From JAFCUW01 sp049897565 (GTDB lineage: Bacteria > Pseudomonadota > Gammaproteobacteria > Burkholderiales > Burkholderiaceae_D): 64,000 nucleotides of DNA. The stretch's first letter is position 1. Each line of letters opens with the position of its first letter. The position numbers and the translations under genes were made by a program. Below are positions 26,523 through 36,058 of the stretch, one piece after another. The notes beneath the pieces are model-generated. The model was given only the letters and a program-made list of their open reading frames with translations. It was not told where the DNA came from and did not search any database. The stretch is from assembly GCF_049897565.1 (NCBI RefSeq), contig NZ_JAFCWM010000004.1:124001-188000 (forward strand), written 5' to 3'.

Positions 26523-26545
26523 TCGCCGTTCAGCGTGCGCCGCAA

Positions 26546-28768
26546 TCAGTGTGGCGGATGCTCGGCGCCGCGTTCGCGCGACGCCATGAAACGCTGCAAG
26601 GCGCTGTCGAGCGTTGGCAGCAGGACGCCGCGCTTGCTGTCGAGAGCGCTGTACTGCGGCCGCACCGCGATGTAATTGCAGGCTGCAGCCGCCTGCGGCT
26701 CCAGCCGGCTGCAGTCGATGCCCGCAAGCCGTGCCGCCTGGCCGGCCAGCTCGACCCACGTCAGCGGCTGGCCGTTGGTCAGATGCCACACGCCGCATTC
26801 TGCGTCGATGATCAAGTCGAGGCAGGCGTTGACCAGGTCCGGCACATACGTTGGCGATACGGTGATGTCGTCGGCGGCATGGAAGGGTAGTCCTCCCTCG
26901 AGGGTATTGATCGCCTGCGCAACGAAGTTGTATCCATCCCACGGTCCGAAAAACGAGCTGGTGCGCACCACCAGCGCGGCCGGATTGCACGCCAATACTG
27001 TCGATTCGCCTTCCGCCTTGCTGCGGCCATAAATGTTGAGCGGAGCAATCGTATCGGTCTCCACATAAGGCGCGCGCTGCTGTCCGTCAAATACCAGGTC
27101 GCTGGAAAATGTCGTCAGATGCACCCCGGCCCGCGCACACGCGGCCGCCAGCACCGCCGGGCCGAGCGCATTTTCGCGAAAGCACCGGTCGACATCGTTT
27201 TCCGCCTCGTCGACGCGCACGTAGCCGCTGGCGTTGACGATGGCCCATGGGCGCAGCCGCTCAATCGCGCGCTCCACCGACAACGGGTCGGCAATGTCCA
27301 TGTCCTGGCGGCCCAGCACGCGGTAGGCGAGGTGCCGCTCCGCGCAGATGCGCGCGAATGCCCGGCCGAGCGTGCCGCTGGCCCCTGAAATGAGGATCGG
27401 CGCGCCATCGGCCGCGCCGTCTGGTGGCGCCGGCATGCCGGCAATCGTCGCTCCCAGCAGGCGGGAGGAGCGCCGCCACCAGCCCTGGCCCTGCAGCGCG
27501 GGGTGGGACGGCGCGCGGCCATCGGCCAGTTCGCGCAGCATCCCGGCCACCGCCGTTGGCCGCGGCAGCGACGCGCGGATATCGAAGGCGCCGGACTCGT
27601 AATAGCCTTCGTCGCGCGTGACGAGGCTGTTCCAGTCAAACGAGCCGAGCAGGGCCCACGCGGTGATCGCGCGCAGGTCCACGCCCTTGTCGCGCGCTTG
27701 CAGCCCGGCCTGCCAGATTTCCGCCAGCCAGCGCAACTGGTCTTCGCGGCTGGCCGCAAGGTGCGCCTCGGTCACCGCCAGCGGCAGGCGATAGCGATCC
27801 CAGATTTCATCGAGCAGCGGGCCGATACCCGGCGTTGGCGTGGCCAGCGCGCGCGCCGTTTCGATGTCGATGCACGGCTTGCCGTCGACCACGCCGGCCA
27901 GGTGCAGCGGATAGCGTTCGGTGCGATGGTCGAGCCAGCGTTCGCTGGTGACGTAGTAATTGACGCCGATGATGTCCGGCGGGCAGGGATTGTCGCGGAA
28001 CCACAGGATGGCGGCCGGGTCGAGGCCGCTGGCCGTCAGGTAGTTCCACAGCGAATGGCGCTCATCGACCATGCCGCACAGCAAATCCCACCCCAGCCAG
28101 CGCCGTTCGTTGTAAAAGCTGGCCAGGTCGGCCAGCGCGCCGGTGCTGTAGTTCTTGCCAAGGTCGTCCGGCTGCACCAGTTTGGCGCCGGGATTGACGG
28201 CGCGAATGGCCCGCATCGCCAGCACGGTGGCGCGGCACTGGTTTAGCAGCGCCTCTATAAAGGCGCGGTCGTCGCTGCGGTGCGGGTACCACAAACCGTA
28301 CAGGCCGCTAAAGCGCGCCGTCGTCAGCGGTTCGTTGACCGGCGTGTAGTGCTCGATCCACGGGTAGCGCGCCGCCACGGCGCCGGCATATTCGGCGAGC
28401 TGGCCGGCAAAAGCCGGGTCGAGCAGGCTCGTATGCCGCGGCCCGCTGCCGTGGTGCACCAGCCCGGCGATGACGGCGATGCCGGCCTCGCGCAACGCCG
28501 GCAGCTGGCGGTCGGCCCAGGCCCAGTCGGCGCTGCCCAGGCCGTCGGGCGCGATGTGCTCCCACAGCAGCGGATAGCGGATCGCGCTGATGCCTAGCGC
28601 CGCGAAGCGGGCGACATCGTCGGGCCGGCGCTCATGGCCGTTGCGCTCGATCTGGTTGAAATAGCGTTCGCCGACGCGGTTGACGGTGCATTCGATGCCG
28701 CCCCATAAGGCCAGGGTATCGGCGGCCGGCGTCGTTTTGTCAGATTGGTTCGAGTCATTAGTTGTCAT
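26546..28768 (-). CDS. Fusion of family 1 glycosidase-like and RmlD-type dTDP-4-dehydrorhamnose reductase-like domains
   Basis: 740 residues. Residues about 15-430 form a GH1-like TIM barrel with the acid/base Glu in TPVNEPLTTARF; the nucleophile position reads LAVTEAHLA instead of the usual TENG. Residues about 460-735 form an NAD(P)-binding SDR: GASGTLGRAFARIC, then VNASGYVRVDEAE, and the Y-x3-K pair in IYGRSKAEGE, as in RmlD. The two activities are normally on separate proteins. ATG at 28768 is chosen; the ribosome site is weak and an in-frame start upstream exists. It is divergent from galT-galK and probably belongs to the same glycan pathway. Substrate unknown; a structural rather than hydrolytic GH1 half is possible. 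Confidence 0.85.
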   Translation of the reverse strand: MTTNDSNQSDKTTPAADTLALWGGIECTVNRVGERYFNQIERNGHERRPDDVARFAALGISAIRYPLLWEHIAPDGLGSADWAWADRQLPALREAGIAVIAGLVHHGSGPRHTSLLDPAFAGQLAEYAGAVAARYPWIEHYTPVNEPLTTARFSGLYGLWYPHRSDDRAFIEALLNQCRATVLAMRAIRAVNPGAKLVQPDDLGKNYSTGALADLASFYNERRWLGWDLLCGMVDERHSLWNYLTASGLDPAAILWFRDNPCPPDIIGVNYYVTSERWLDHRTERYPLHLAGVVDGKPCIDIETARALATPTPGIGPLLDEIWDRYRLPLAVTEAHLAASREDQLRWLAEIWQAGLQARDKGVDLRAITAWALLGSFDWNSLVTRDEGYYESGAFDIRASLPRPTAVAGMLRELADGRAPSHPALQGQGWWRRSSRLLGATIAGMPAPPDGAADGAPILISGASGTLGRAFARICAERHLAYRVLGRQDMDIADPLSVERAIERLRPWAIVNASGYVRVDEAENDVDRCFRENALGPAVLAAACARAGVHLTTFSSDLVFDGQQRAPYVETDTIAPLNIYGRSKAEGESTVLACNPAALVVRTSSFFGPWDGYNFVAQAINTLEGGLPFHAADDITVSPTYVPDLVNACLDLIIDAECGVWHLTNGQPLTWVELAGQAARLAGIDCSRLEPQAAAACNYIAVRPQYSALDSKRGVLLPTLDSALQRFMASRERGAEHPPH

Positions 28769-29073
28769 GGGTCGAAGGTCAACGCTGCAGAGGTATCTTT
28801 TATACATCGCCGCGGCCCCGGCACGATTATCGTGAACGCCGATCAAGGTCAGTTTTTGTCTCTTATTTTCGTAAGCGTGGAACTACAAAACGTTACGCAC
28901 AGCGCCGTGCCGCCACACGGACTGTGCAAATCCCGCTCACTGCCGGGCACGGTGCGCGCAGCCGCATTTAACACAAATTCCAAAATGCAAGCTTGTCGAG
29001 CATAAATGGAAATCTTGGAAAACTGCCATGTTACGCTTGTTACATGTTGTTGCTGACGTCGGTGATTTGACTC
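28769..29073. promoter_or_regulatory. Divergent promoter region of the galactose/glycan cluster
   Basis: 305 bases between the GH1-RmlD fusion and galT, AT-richer than the genes on either side. It contains direct repeats TGGAAATCT-TGGAAAACT near 29005 and two GTTAC elements 10 bp apart at 29029-29043, just ahead of galT. These could be operator half-sites, but no palindrome of a known regulator was recognised. No gene seen. Confidence 0.4.
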
Positions 29074-30166
29074 ATGTACCTGATTGACGACCTGAAGCCG
29101 GACGGCCGCGCGCTTACGTTGTACAGCCGCGCGCCGATCACATCGGCCGGTGCCGCGCCCAGTCCGATTGCCGACCGGCTCGACGCCAACCCGCACTTTC
29201 GCTGGCATCCACTGCGCGGCGAATGGGTGGCTTACGCGGCTTATCGGCAGAACCGCGCCTTCCAGCCGGCACCCGAGTACAACCCGCTTGCCGTGACGAC
29301 CGACCCGGCGGCGCCGACCGAACTGCCTCCAGGCGACTACGAAATCGCGGTGTTCGGCAACCGCTTCCCGTCGATGGCGCTGGACGCCCTCGACGCGCCC
29401 GCCGTCAGTGTGCCGAGCGCGCCGGCCACCGGCCATTGCGAGGTGGTGGTATTTACCCAGGATCCGGGCGGCGCGCTGGCCACGCTGACCTTGGGCCGCA
29501 TCGAACTGTTGCTCGAAGTGTGGGGCGACCGCACCAAACGCGCGGCGCAAGGCGGCGCCATCCGGTACGTGCTGCCGTTCGAGAACCGCGGCGCCGAAGT
29601 CGGCGTGACCTTGCATTATCCGCACGGGCAAATCTATGCCTATCCGTTTGTGCCGCCGGTGCCGGCCGCAATGCTGGCGCAGGAACTGCTGTACCACGCC
29701 CAGCATGGCCGAGCGTTGCTGGTCGACATTGTGCGGGCGGAGCTGTCCGATCCGGTGCGCATGCTGTACCAGGGCGAGCACGCGGTGGCGTTCGTGCCGC
29801 CGTGCGCGCTATCCCTACGAAGTGTGGATCACGCGGATGGCGCCGACGCCGGACTTTGCGGCGCTGTCGATCCAGCAGTGCGCCGACCTGGCGCGCGCGC
29901 TCAAGACCGTGCTGCTGAAATACGAAGGCTGGTGGGAGCGGCCGTTTCCTTACCTGATGACGTGGTACCAGGCGCCCACCGACGGCCAGCCGCATCCCGA
30001 GACGCAGCTGCATGCCCAGTTCCATCCGCCGTACCCCACGCGCGAGCGGTTCATGTACCTGGCCGGCACCGCGCTGGGCGCAGGCATGTTCGCGATGGAT
30101 GCGTTGCCGGAAGAAAAGGCAGCTGAGTTGCAGGCGGTAACGATCCCGGCGGAGTCGATCGCATGA
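29074..30166 (+). pseudogene. galT: Galactose-1-phosphate uridylyltransferase with one frameshift
   Basis: GalT swaps UMP between UDP-glucose and galactose-1-phosphate in the Leloir pathway. The N-terminal part (YLIDDLKPDGR, FRWHPLRGEWVAYA, FGNRFPSM) and the active-site region HYPHGQIYAYPF are clear; the residue two before the nucleophile His is Tyr where E. coli GalT has His. At about 29803-29809 the frame changes: FVPPCA must join RYPYEVWITRM in the next frame, consistent with loss of two bases. The rest (YEGWWERPFPYLMTWYQAP, HAQFHPPY) reads well to TGA at 30166, overlapping galK in ATGA. A recent lesion or a sequence error; the protein as written would be broken. Confidence 0.85.
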
Positions 30167-31246
30167 GCGAGCGCGCCATCACCGCGGCGGAGTATGTTGC
30201 CGACGACTACGCGCAGGCAAGCGCGCCGGCCGGGTCAACTTGCTCGGCGAACACACCGACTACAACGATGGCTTCATGCTGCCGATCGCCACGCCGCAGC
30301 GCACCACCGTCACGGTCGGCCTGCTGCGCGAGCCGAAGTTCGTGTTCTATTCGGCCACGCTGCGCAGCGAAGCGTCGTTCGGCATCAATGACGAGGCGCC
30401 GCCCGGCTTTGCCCGCTATGTGTTCGGCTGCATCCGCATGCTGCAAGCCAGCGGTATTGCCGTGCCGCCGCTGCGCCTGCATGTCGACTCGAACGTGCCG
30501 CTCGGCACCGGCCTGTCGAGCAGCGCCGCGCTCGAGGTGGCGCCTTGCGCTGCCTGCTCAAGTTCGACCTCGACGACACGGCGCTGGCGCTGCTGGCCCA
30601 GCAGGCCGAAATTCGTTACGCGGGCGTCCACTGCGGCGTGATGGACCAGATGGCGTCAAGCCTGGCCGACGAAGAACGCATGCTGTTTCTCGACGCGCGC
30701 ACGCTGGCAACGCGCATCTTGCCGCTGCCGGCCGGCGCCGAGATCATCGTCATCGACTCCGGCGTGCCGCGCACCCTGGCCGGCAGCAAATACAACGAAC
30801 GCCGCGCCGAATGCGAAGCGGCCGCCCAGGCGCTGGGCGTGAGCGCGCTGCGCGACGTCGACAGTGTCGCTGCCGCCGAGCAATTGCCGGCGCCGCTGCG
30901 CCAGCGCGCGCGCCATGTAATCAGCGAAAACTTGCGCGTGCTCGAAGCCAGTAGCGGAGTCAGCGCCGTCCGTTTCGGTCAAATGATGAGGGCGTCGCAC
31001 GAAAGCTTGCGCGACGACTATGACGTATCGATCGCCGCGCTCGACGAGCTCGTGGCGATGCTCGACGCCAGCGACGGTGTCTTTGGTGCGCGCCTGACCG
31101 GCGCCGGCTTCGGCGGCGCCTGTGTGGCGCTGTGCCGCAAGGGAGAGGCAGCGGCGATCGGCAGCGCCGTTGTGAAACGCTACAACGGCAGCGGCGGCGG
31201 CGGCGGCGGCGCCACCTTGCTGCTGCCGGCTACAACAACTGACTAA
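30163..31246 (+). pseudogene. galK: Galactokinase with two frameshifts
   Basis: GHMP-family kinase, galactose to galactose-1-phosphate. Three frames must be joined. Frame 1 gives MSERAITAAEYVAD...; at about 30226-30231 one base is missing and frame 2 continues VNLLGEHTDYNDG (galactokinase signature) to the ATP loop PLGTGLSSSAALEVA; at about 30540-30545 a second base is missing and frame 3 gives the C-terminal part with VHCGVMDQMASSLAD, ASGVPRTL-like motif and LTGAGFGGACVAL. Each segment is well conserved. A (GGC)n tract at about 31192-31210 expands the tail to a poly-Gly run. Start overlaps galT stop; GH2 gene follows 7 bp later. Confidence 0.85.
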
Positions 31247-31253
31247 GGAAACA

Positions 31254-33020
31254 ATGAGCGACTTCATGTATCCCCGCCCGCAACTGGTGCGCGACAGCTG
31301 GCAATCGCTGAACGGCAGCGGGGACTTCGCCTTCGACGACGAGCGCCGCTTTTCCAGCGCGGCCGACCCGATCGACTGGAGCCGGCGCATCCTGGTGCCG
31401 TTCGCGCCGGAGGCGTCGGCCAGCGGCATCGGCGACACCGGCTACCACCAGAGCTGCTGGTACCGCCGCGAATTCGACATCGAGCGCGGCGACGACCGCG
31501 TGATGCTGCATTTCGGCGCCGTCGACTACTCCGCCCGCGTGTGGGTCAACGGCATCTTTGTCGTCGAGCACATGGGCGGGCACACGCCGTTTTCGGCCGA
31601 CATCACCGAGGCGCTGAACATCGACGGCCCGCAGCTGGTGACGGTGCAGGCGATCGACGATCCGCACGACCTGGCCAAGCCGCGCGGCAAGCAGGACTGG
31701 CTGCGCGACCCACATTCGATCTGGTATCCGCGCACCACCGGCATCTGGCAGACGGTGTGGCTCGAACGCGTTGCCAGCACCTATATTTCGGTGCCGCGCT
31801 GGACGCCGTCGTTCGAAGGCGTCGAAATTGGCTGCGAGGTGCGGCTCGACGGCATGCTGCACGACGACCTGTTGGTCGGAGTCAAGATTCGCCACGGCAA
31901 CACCGTGATGGCCGGCGACATGTACAAGATTGTCGGCCAGCAAGCGATCCGCAAGATTGCCTTGTCCGACCCCGGCATCGACGACTCGCGCAACGAGCTG
32001 CTGCGGAGCCCGGAGCGGCCGACCCTGCTCGACGCGGAGCTGACCTTGTTTCACAACGGCCGCGCGATCGACCGGGTCACGTCGTATACGGCCTTGCGCG
32101 AGTTCACCATCAACCGCGACCGCCTGATGCTCAACGGCCGCCCGTATCCCTTGCGCCTGGTGCTCGACCAGGGCTACTGGCCCGACACTCTGATGACGGC
32201 GCCGTTCGACGACGCGCTGCGCCGCGACGTCGAGCTGGCCAAGGCGATGGGGTTCAACGGCGTGCCCAAGCACCAGAAAATCGAGGATCCGCGCTACCCG
32301 TACTGGGCCGGCAAGCTCGGCTTGCTGGTGTGGGAAGAGATGCCGTCGGCCTACCGCTTGAGCCCGAAAGCGATCACCCAGCTGGTGCGCGAGTGGACCG
32401 AGGCGATCGAGCGCGACTACAGCCACCCGTGCGTCATCGTCTGGGTGCCGTTCAACGAATCGTGGGGCGTGCCGAACCTGACGGCGATCCAGTCCCGCCG
32501 CAACGCCGTCGAGGCGCTGTACCACCTGACCAAGACGCTCGACTCGACGCGGCCGGTGATCGGCAACGACGGCTGGGAAGCGTCGGCCACCGACATCCTC
32601 GGCATCCACGACTACGACTGCGACCCGGCCAAGCTGCGCGCCCGCTACGAGGTGACCGACCCGGTGCGCACCTTGTTCGACCAGCGTCGCCCCGGCGGGC
32701 GGATCCTGACCCTGGACGGCTTTCCGCACCGCGGCCAGCCGATCGTGCTGACCGAGTTTGGCGGCATCGCATTCGACAAGCGCGCCACAGGCGGCCACAC
32801 CTGGGGCTATTCGCGCGCGAACTCCGAAGAAAGTTTTTACAACCTGTACCGCAGCTTGCTCGAAGTCGTCAATACGACCTTCATGTTCAGCGGTTTTTGC
32901 TACACCCAGTTCGCCGACACGTTCCAGGAGGCCAATGGCCTGCTGTGCGCCGACCGGACTCCCAAGATCCCACTCGAACAGATCAGCGCGGCCACGCGCA
33001 ACCTCCGGCTCGAGCAGTGA
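31254..33020 (+). CDS. Glycoside hydrolase family 2 (beta-galactosidase/glucuronidase-like)
   Basis: 588 residues. N-terminal sugar-binding jelly roll (about 10-170, WYRREFDIERGDDRVMLHFGAVDY), immunoglobulin-like middle domain, then the TIM barrel. Acid/base is Glu402 in FNESWGVP and the nucleophile is Glu501 in LTEFGG, both in expected context. No signal peptide, so cytosolic. Family members cleave terminal beta-galactosides, glucuronides or mannosides; galactoside is the best guess because galT and galK precede it, seven bases upstream. AAGGAAAC precedes the ATG. Confidence 0.9.
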   Translation: MSDFMYPRPQLVRDSWQSLNGSGDFAFDDERRFSSAADPIDWSRRILVPFAPEASASGIGDTGYHQSCWYRREFDIERGDDRVMLHFGAVDYSARVWVNGIFVVEHMGGHTPFSADITEALNIDGPQLVTVQAIDDPHDLAKPRGKQDWLRDPHSIWYPRTTGIWQTVWLERVASTYISVPRWTPSFEGVEIGCEVRLDGMLHDDLLVGVKIRHGNTVMAGDMYKIVGQQAIRKIALSDPGIDDSRNELLRSPERPTLLDAELTLFHNGRAIDRVTSYTALREFTINRDRLMLNGRPYPLRLVLDQGYWPDTLMTAPFDDALRRDVELAKAMGFNGVPKHQKIEDPRYPYWAGKLGLLVWEEMPSAYRLSPKAITQLVREWTEAIERDYSHPCVIVWVPFNESWGVPNLTAIQSRRNAVEALYHLTKTLDSTRPVIGNDGWEASATDILGIHDYDCDPAKLRARYEVTDPVRTLFDQRRPGGRILTLDGFPHRGQPIVLTEFGGIAFDKRATGGHTWGYSRANSEESFYNLYRSLLEVVNTTFMFSGFCYTQFADTFQEANGLLCADRTPKIPLEQISAATRNLRLEQ

Positions 33021-33066
33021 TGTTTGTTTAACCATCGCCCCGCCAGGGCCCCGAAAGGAAAAATGT

Positions 33067-35694
33067 ATGCCTAAGATTATTGTGTTTTGCCACCTGCGCT
33101 GGGATTTCGTGTTTCAACGTCCGCAGCAACTGTTGACGCGCCTTGCCGAGTATTACCAGATCATCATGGTCGAAGAGCCGATCTTCCACGAGGGCGAAAA
33201 CGTCCTGCGCAAGACGGTCGTCGCGCCGAACGTGACGGTGTGCCAGCCATTGACGTCGTCGCAGGCGCCCGGTTTTCACGACGACCAGATTCCGCTGCTC
33301 AAGCCATTGCTCGCCGAACTGGCCAGCGACGGTGAAGATCCGGTCGTGTGGCTGTACACGCCGATGGCGCTGCCGCTGGTACAGGGCCTGCACCCGTCGC
33401 TGGTGGTCTACGACTGCATGGACGAACTGGCCGCCTTCAAGAATTCGCCGAAGCAGCTGTTGCAGCGCGAGACGGCCTTGCTCGGCATTGCCGACCTGGT
33501 GTTTACGGGCGGCCCCAGCCTGTACGAGGCGAAGCGCGAGCGCCACGCCAACGCGCACTGCGTCCCCAGCAGCGTCGACGCCGCCCACTTCGGCAAGGCG
33601 CTCGAGCGCTCCATCAGCCATCCGGCGCAAGCCGCTGTTGGCGGGCCGCGGCTGGGCTTTTTCGGCGTCATCGACGAGCGCTTCGACATTGACCTGCTGA
33701 GCGCGCTGGCCGATGCCCGGCCGCACTGGCAGCTGGTGATGGTCGGCCCGGTCGTCAAGATCGACCCGGCGCAGCTGCCGCAGCGCGCCAACATCCACTA
33801 CCTGGGCCAGCGTTCCTACGACGACCTGCCGCAGTTCCTGGCCGGCTGGGATGTGTGCCTGCTGCCGTTCGCGCTGAACGAATCGACCAAATTCATCAGC
33901 CCGACCAAAGTGCTCGAATACATGGCCGCTGAACTGCCGATCGTCAGCACGCCGATCACCGACGTCGTGGTGCCTTACGGCCACGTGGTCGCCATCGCCG
34001 ACACGGCCGACAAGTTCATCGCCGCCTGCGACGCCGCGCTGGCGATGACGCCGGAACAGAGCGCCAGGATGATCGACGAGATGCGCGCCATCGTCGCCAA
34101 CACTTCGTGGCAGAACACGGCCGAGCGCATGCGCGCGCTGATCGAATCGACGCCGCGCTCGAGCCAGGCAAGCCGGGCGCCGGCGGCATCGCCTGAAGCG
34201 ATCGCAACTGGCGGCGCGGTGGTCAATCCGCTGCGCTCGCAAGCGGCGCTGCAGACGGTGTCGTGCGTGATCGTCGGCGCCGGCCCGACGGGCCTGTCGG
34301 CCGCGATGCACCTCGGCGCGGACGCGCTGCTGCTCGAACGCAACCCGACGGTCGGCGGCTGGTGCCGTTCGGTCGTCGACAACGGCTTCACGTTCGACTG
34401 CGCCGGCCACATCATGTTCTCCAACGATCCGTATGTGCTCAAGCTGTACGACAAGCTGCTCGGCACCAACATGCACTGGCAGAACCGCGAAGCGTGGGTC
34501 TACAGCAAGCACGTGTTTACCCGCTATCCATTCCAGGGCGCGCTGTACGGCCTGCCGCCGGCAGTTATCAAGGAATGCATCGTCGGCGCCATGGAAGCGC
34601 GCTTCGGCACGCTCGGCCACGAGAACAAGGGCGCCGTCGCCAATGACGCCAAGTGCGAGCCGACCGCGGTGAAAGACTGCTGCGCCGACGGCACCGTCGA
34701 TATCGCCAACGGTGCGGCATCGCAGCCGGGCGAAGTGAAGAACTTCGAACAGTTCATCTACAAGGTATGGGGCGCCGGCATTGCCAAGCACTTCGCGATT
34801 CCTTACAACGAGAAGCTGTGGACGGTGCCGCTGACGGAAATGGAAACGTCGTGGCTGGGCGGGCGCGTGCCGCTGCCTGACCTCGAAGAAATCATCGAAG
34901 GCGCGCTCGAGCCGGTCGGCAAGCCGATGGGCCCGAACGCGCGTTTCGGCTATCCGATCAAGGGCGGCTTCCAGGCGCTGATGAACGGCTTCCTGCCGCA
35001 CATCGGCGGCAAGCTCGAGCTCAATGCCGATGTGGTGCAGCTGCTGCCGCACGAGCACGTGATCGCGCTGGCCGACGGCCGCCGCTTCCGTTATGACGAT
35101 CTGATCAGCACGATGCCGCTGCCGGAACTGATCAGGCTGATCGGCGATGCCGCGCCCGACCATGTCCAGGAAGCCACGCGCGGCCTGAAGCATATCTCGA
35201 TTCGCAACGTCAACATCGGCATCGACCGCGAGAATATCACCGACAAGCACTGGATCTATTATCCGGAGGATTCAATCTTTCACCGCATCTTCGTGCAGGG
35301 TAATGCCAGCAAAGAATGCAACGCGCCCGGCGGCTTCGGATTCACCTGCGAAATCTCGTATTCGCCGTGGAAGCCGCTGCCATGCGACCACGACGAGCTG
35401 ATCCTCCGCGTCATCGCCGATTGCATCAAGGTTGGCATGATCCTGCCGGACGACAAGATCCTCGCCGCCAACGAGATCGACATGCCGTACGCCTACGTGG
35501 TGTACGACCACGCGCGCGCACACAACGTCGAGACGTGCAAGGCCTGGCTGGCGCAGTATGACATCATGCTGTCGGGCCGCTACAGCGAGTGGGAGTATTA
35601 CAACTCGGACCACGCTTTCCTGGCCGGCAAAAAAGCCGCTGAGAAAATTCTGCAAGCGAACGCTGCACGGGCGCCTGCAAAAGCCGAGTCCTGA
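33067..35694 (+). CDS. Fusion: GT-B glycosyltransferase + UDP-galactopyranose-mutase-like flavoprotein
   Basis: 875 residues. Residues 1-370 resemble a GT-B glycosyltransferase: FCHLRWDFVFQRPQQLL at the start and the donor-site segment with FISPTKVLEYMAAELPIVSTP. An Ala/Ser/Pro linker follows (about 375-395). Residues about 398-870 form an FAD oxidoreductase: CVIVGAGPTGLSAAMHLG dinucleotide fold, GGWCRSV, then GYPIKGGFQALMNGFLPHI and a closing YSEWEYYNSDHAFLAGKKAAEKI typical of UGM/protoporphyrinogen-oxidase-like proteins. Likely role: make UDP-Galf and transfer it, coupling both steps. Ribosome site GAAAGGA ahead of ATG at 33067. An insert with several Cys (about 535-560) is unusual. The UGM call is by motif only; a related desaturase or oxidase is possible. 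Confidence 0.8.
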   Translation: MPKIIVFCHLRWDFVFQRPQQLLTRLAEYYQIIMVEEPIFHEGENVLRKTVVAPNVTVCQPLTSSQAPGFHDDQIPLLKPLLAELASDGEDPVVWLYTPMALPLVQGLHPSLVVYDCMDELAAFKNSPKQLLQRETALLGIADLVFTGGPSLYEAKRERHANAHCVPSSVDAAHFGKALERSISHPAQAAVGGPRLGFFGVIDERFDIDLLSALADARPHWQLVMVGPVVKIDPAQLPQRANIHYLGQRSYDDLPQFLAGWDVCLLPFALNESTKFISPTKVLEYMAAELPIVSTPITDVVVPYGHVVAIADTADKFIAACDAALAMTPEQSARMIDEMRAIVANTSWQNTAERMRALIESTPRSSQASRAPAASPEAIATGGAVVNPLRSQAALQTVSCVIVGAGPTGLSAAMHLGADALLLERNPTVGGWCRSVVDNGFTFDCAGHIMFSNDPYVLKLYDKLLGTNMHWQNREAWVYSKHVFTRYPFQGALYGLPPAVIKECIVGAMEARFGTLGHENKGAVANDAKCEPTAVKDCCADGTVDIANGAASQPGEVKNFEQFIYKVWGAGIAKHFAIPYNEKLWTVPLTEMETSWLGGRVPLPDLEEIIEGALEPVGKPMGPNARFGYPIKGGFQALMNGFLPHIGGKLELNADVVQLLPHEHVIALADGRRFRYDDLISTMPLPELIRLIGDAAPDHVQEATRGLKHISIRNVNIGIDRENITDKHWIYYPEDSIFHRIFVQGNASKECNAPGGFGFTCEISYSPWKPLPCDHDELILRVIADCIKVGMILPDDKILAANEIDMPYAYVVYDHARAHNVETCKAWLAQYDIMLSGRYSEWEYYNSDHAFLAGKKAAEKILQANAARAPAKAES

Positions 35695-35711
35695 TGCAGT
35701 AACGAGGCAAG

Positions 35712-35737
35712 CCACCGCCCGCTCCCGCTGGCGGTGG
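35712..35737 (+). terminator. Hairpin after the glycan operon
   Basis: CCACCGCC (35712-35719) and GGCGGTGG (35730-35737) form a perfect 8-bp stem with a 10-base loop, 17 bases after the stop codon. Only two T follow, so it is a weak intrinsic terminator at best. Confidence 0.5.
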
Positions 35738-36058
35738 TTACGATGGGAGCATTCTTACGTGATGTAATCATATGAACGATCACGTCAATCCCGTTCGGCC
35801 GGCTGGCCGACGGGTGCGCCGTTTTTTCAGTGTGCGCTGCCAGGCGTCAGCTACGGCGTCCGCGCGATGCCTGCGCGACCGGGTCGCGCTATTGCTTTTC
35901 ACCCGACTAGCCACGCTCGGCCCGTCCCGCCTGCGGCGCAATTGTTTACACACTATCTACTAATGTCCGGATAATGGTCGAGTTTGGCGGTGCACGGGCT
36001 TTCACTTCGGGTGACGGTGGTGCCAGCGGATCTATCGATAAAAGGTACCAAGAAAAAA
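35738..36058. other. Intergenic region upstream of kup, no gene seen
   Basis: About 320 bases. TTTACA (35945-35950) and GATAAT (35970-35975) could form a promoter, though 19 bp spacing is long. The kup start has only AAAGG fifteen bases ahead. No riboswitch for K+ or c-di-AMP was recognised by eye. Confidence 0.35.
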
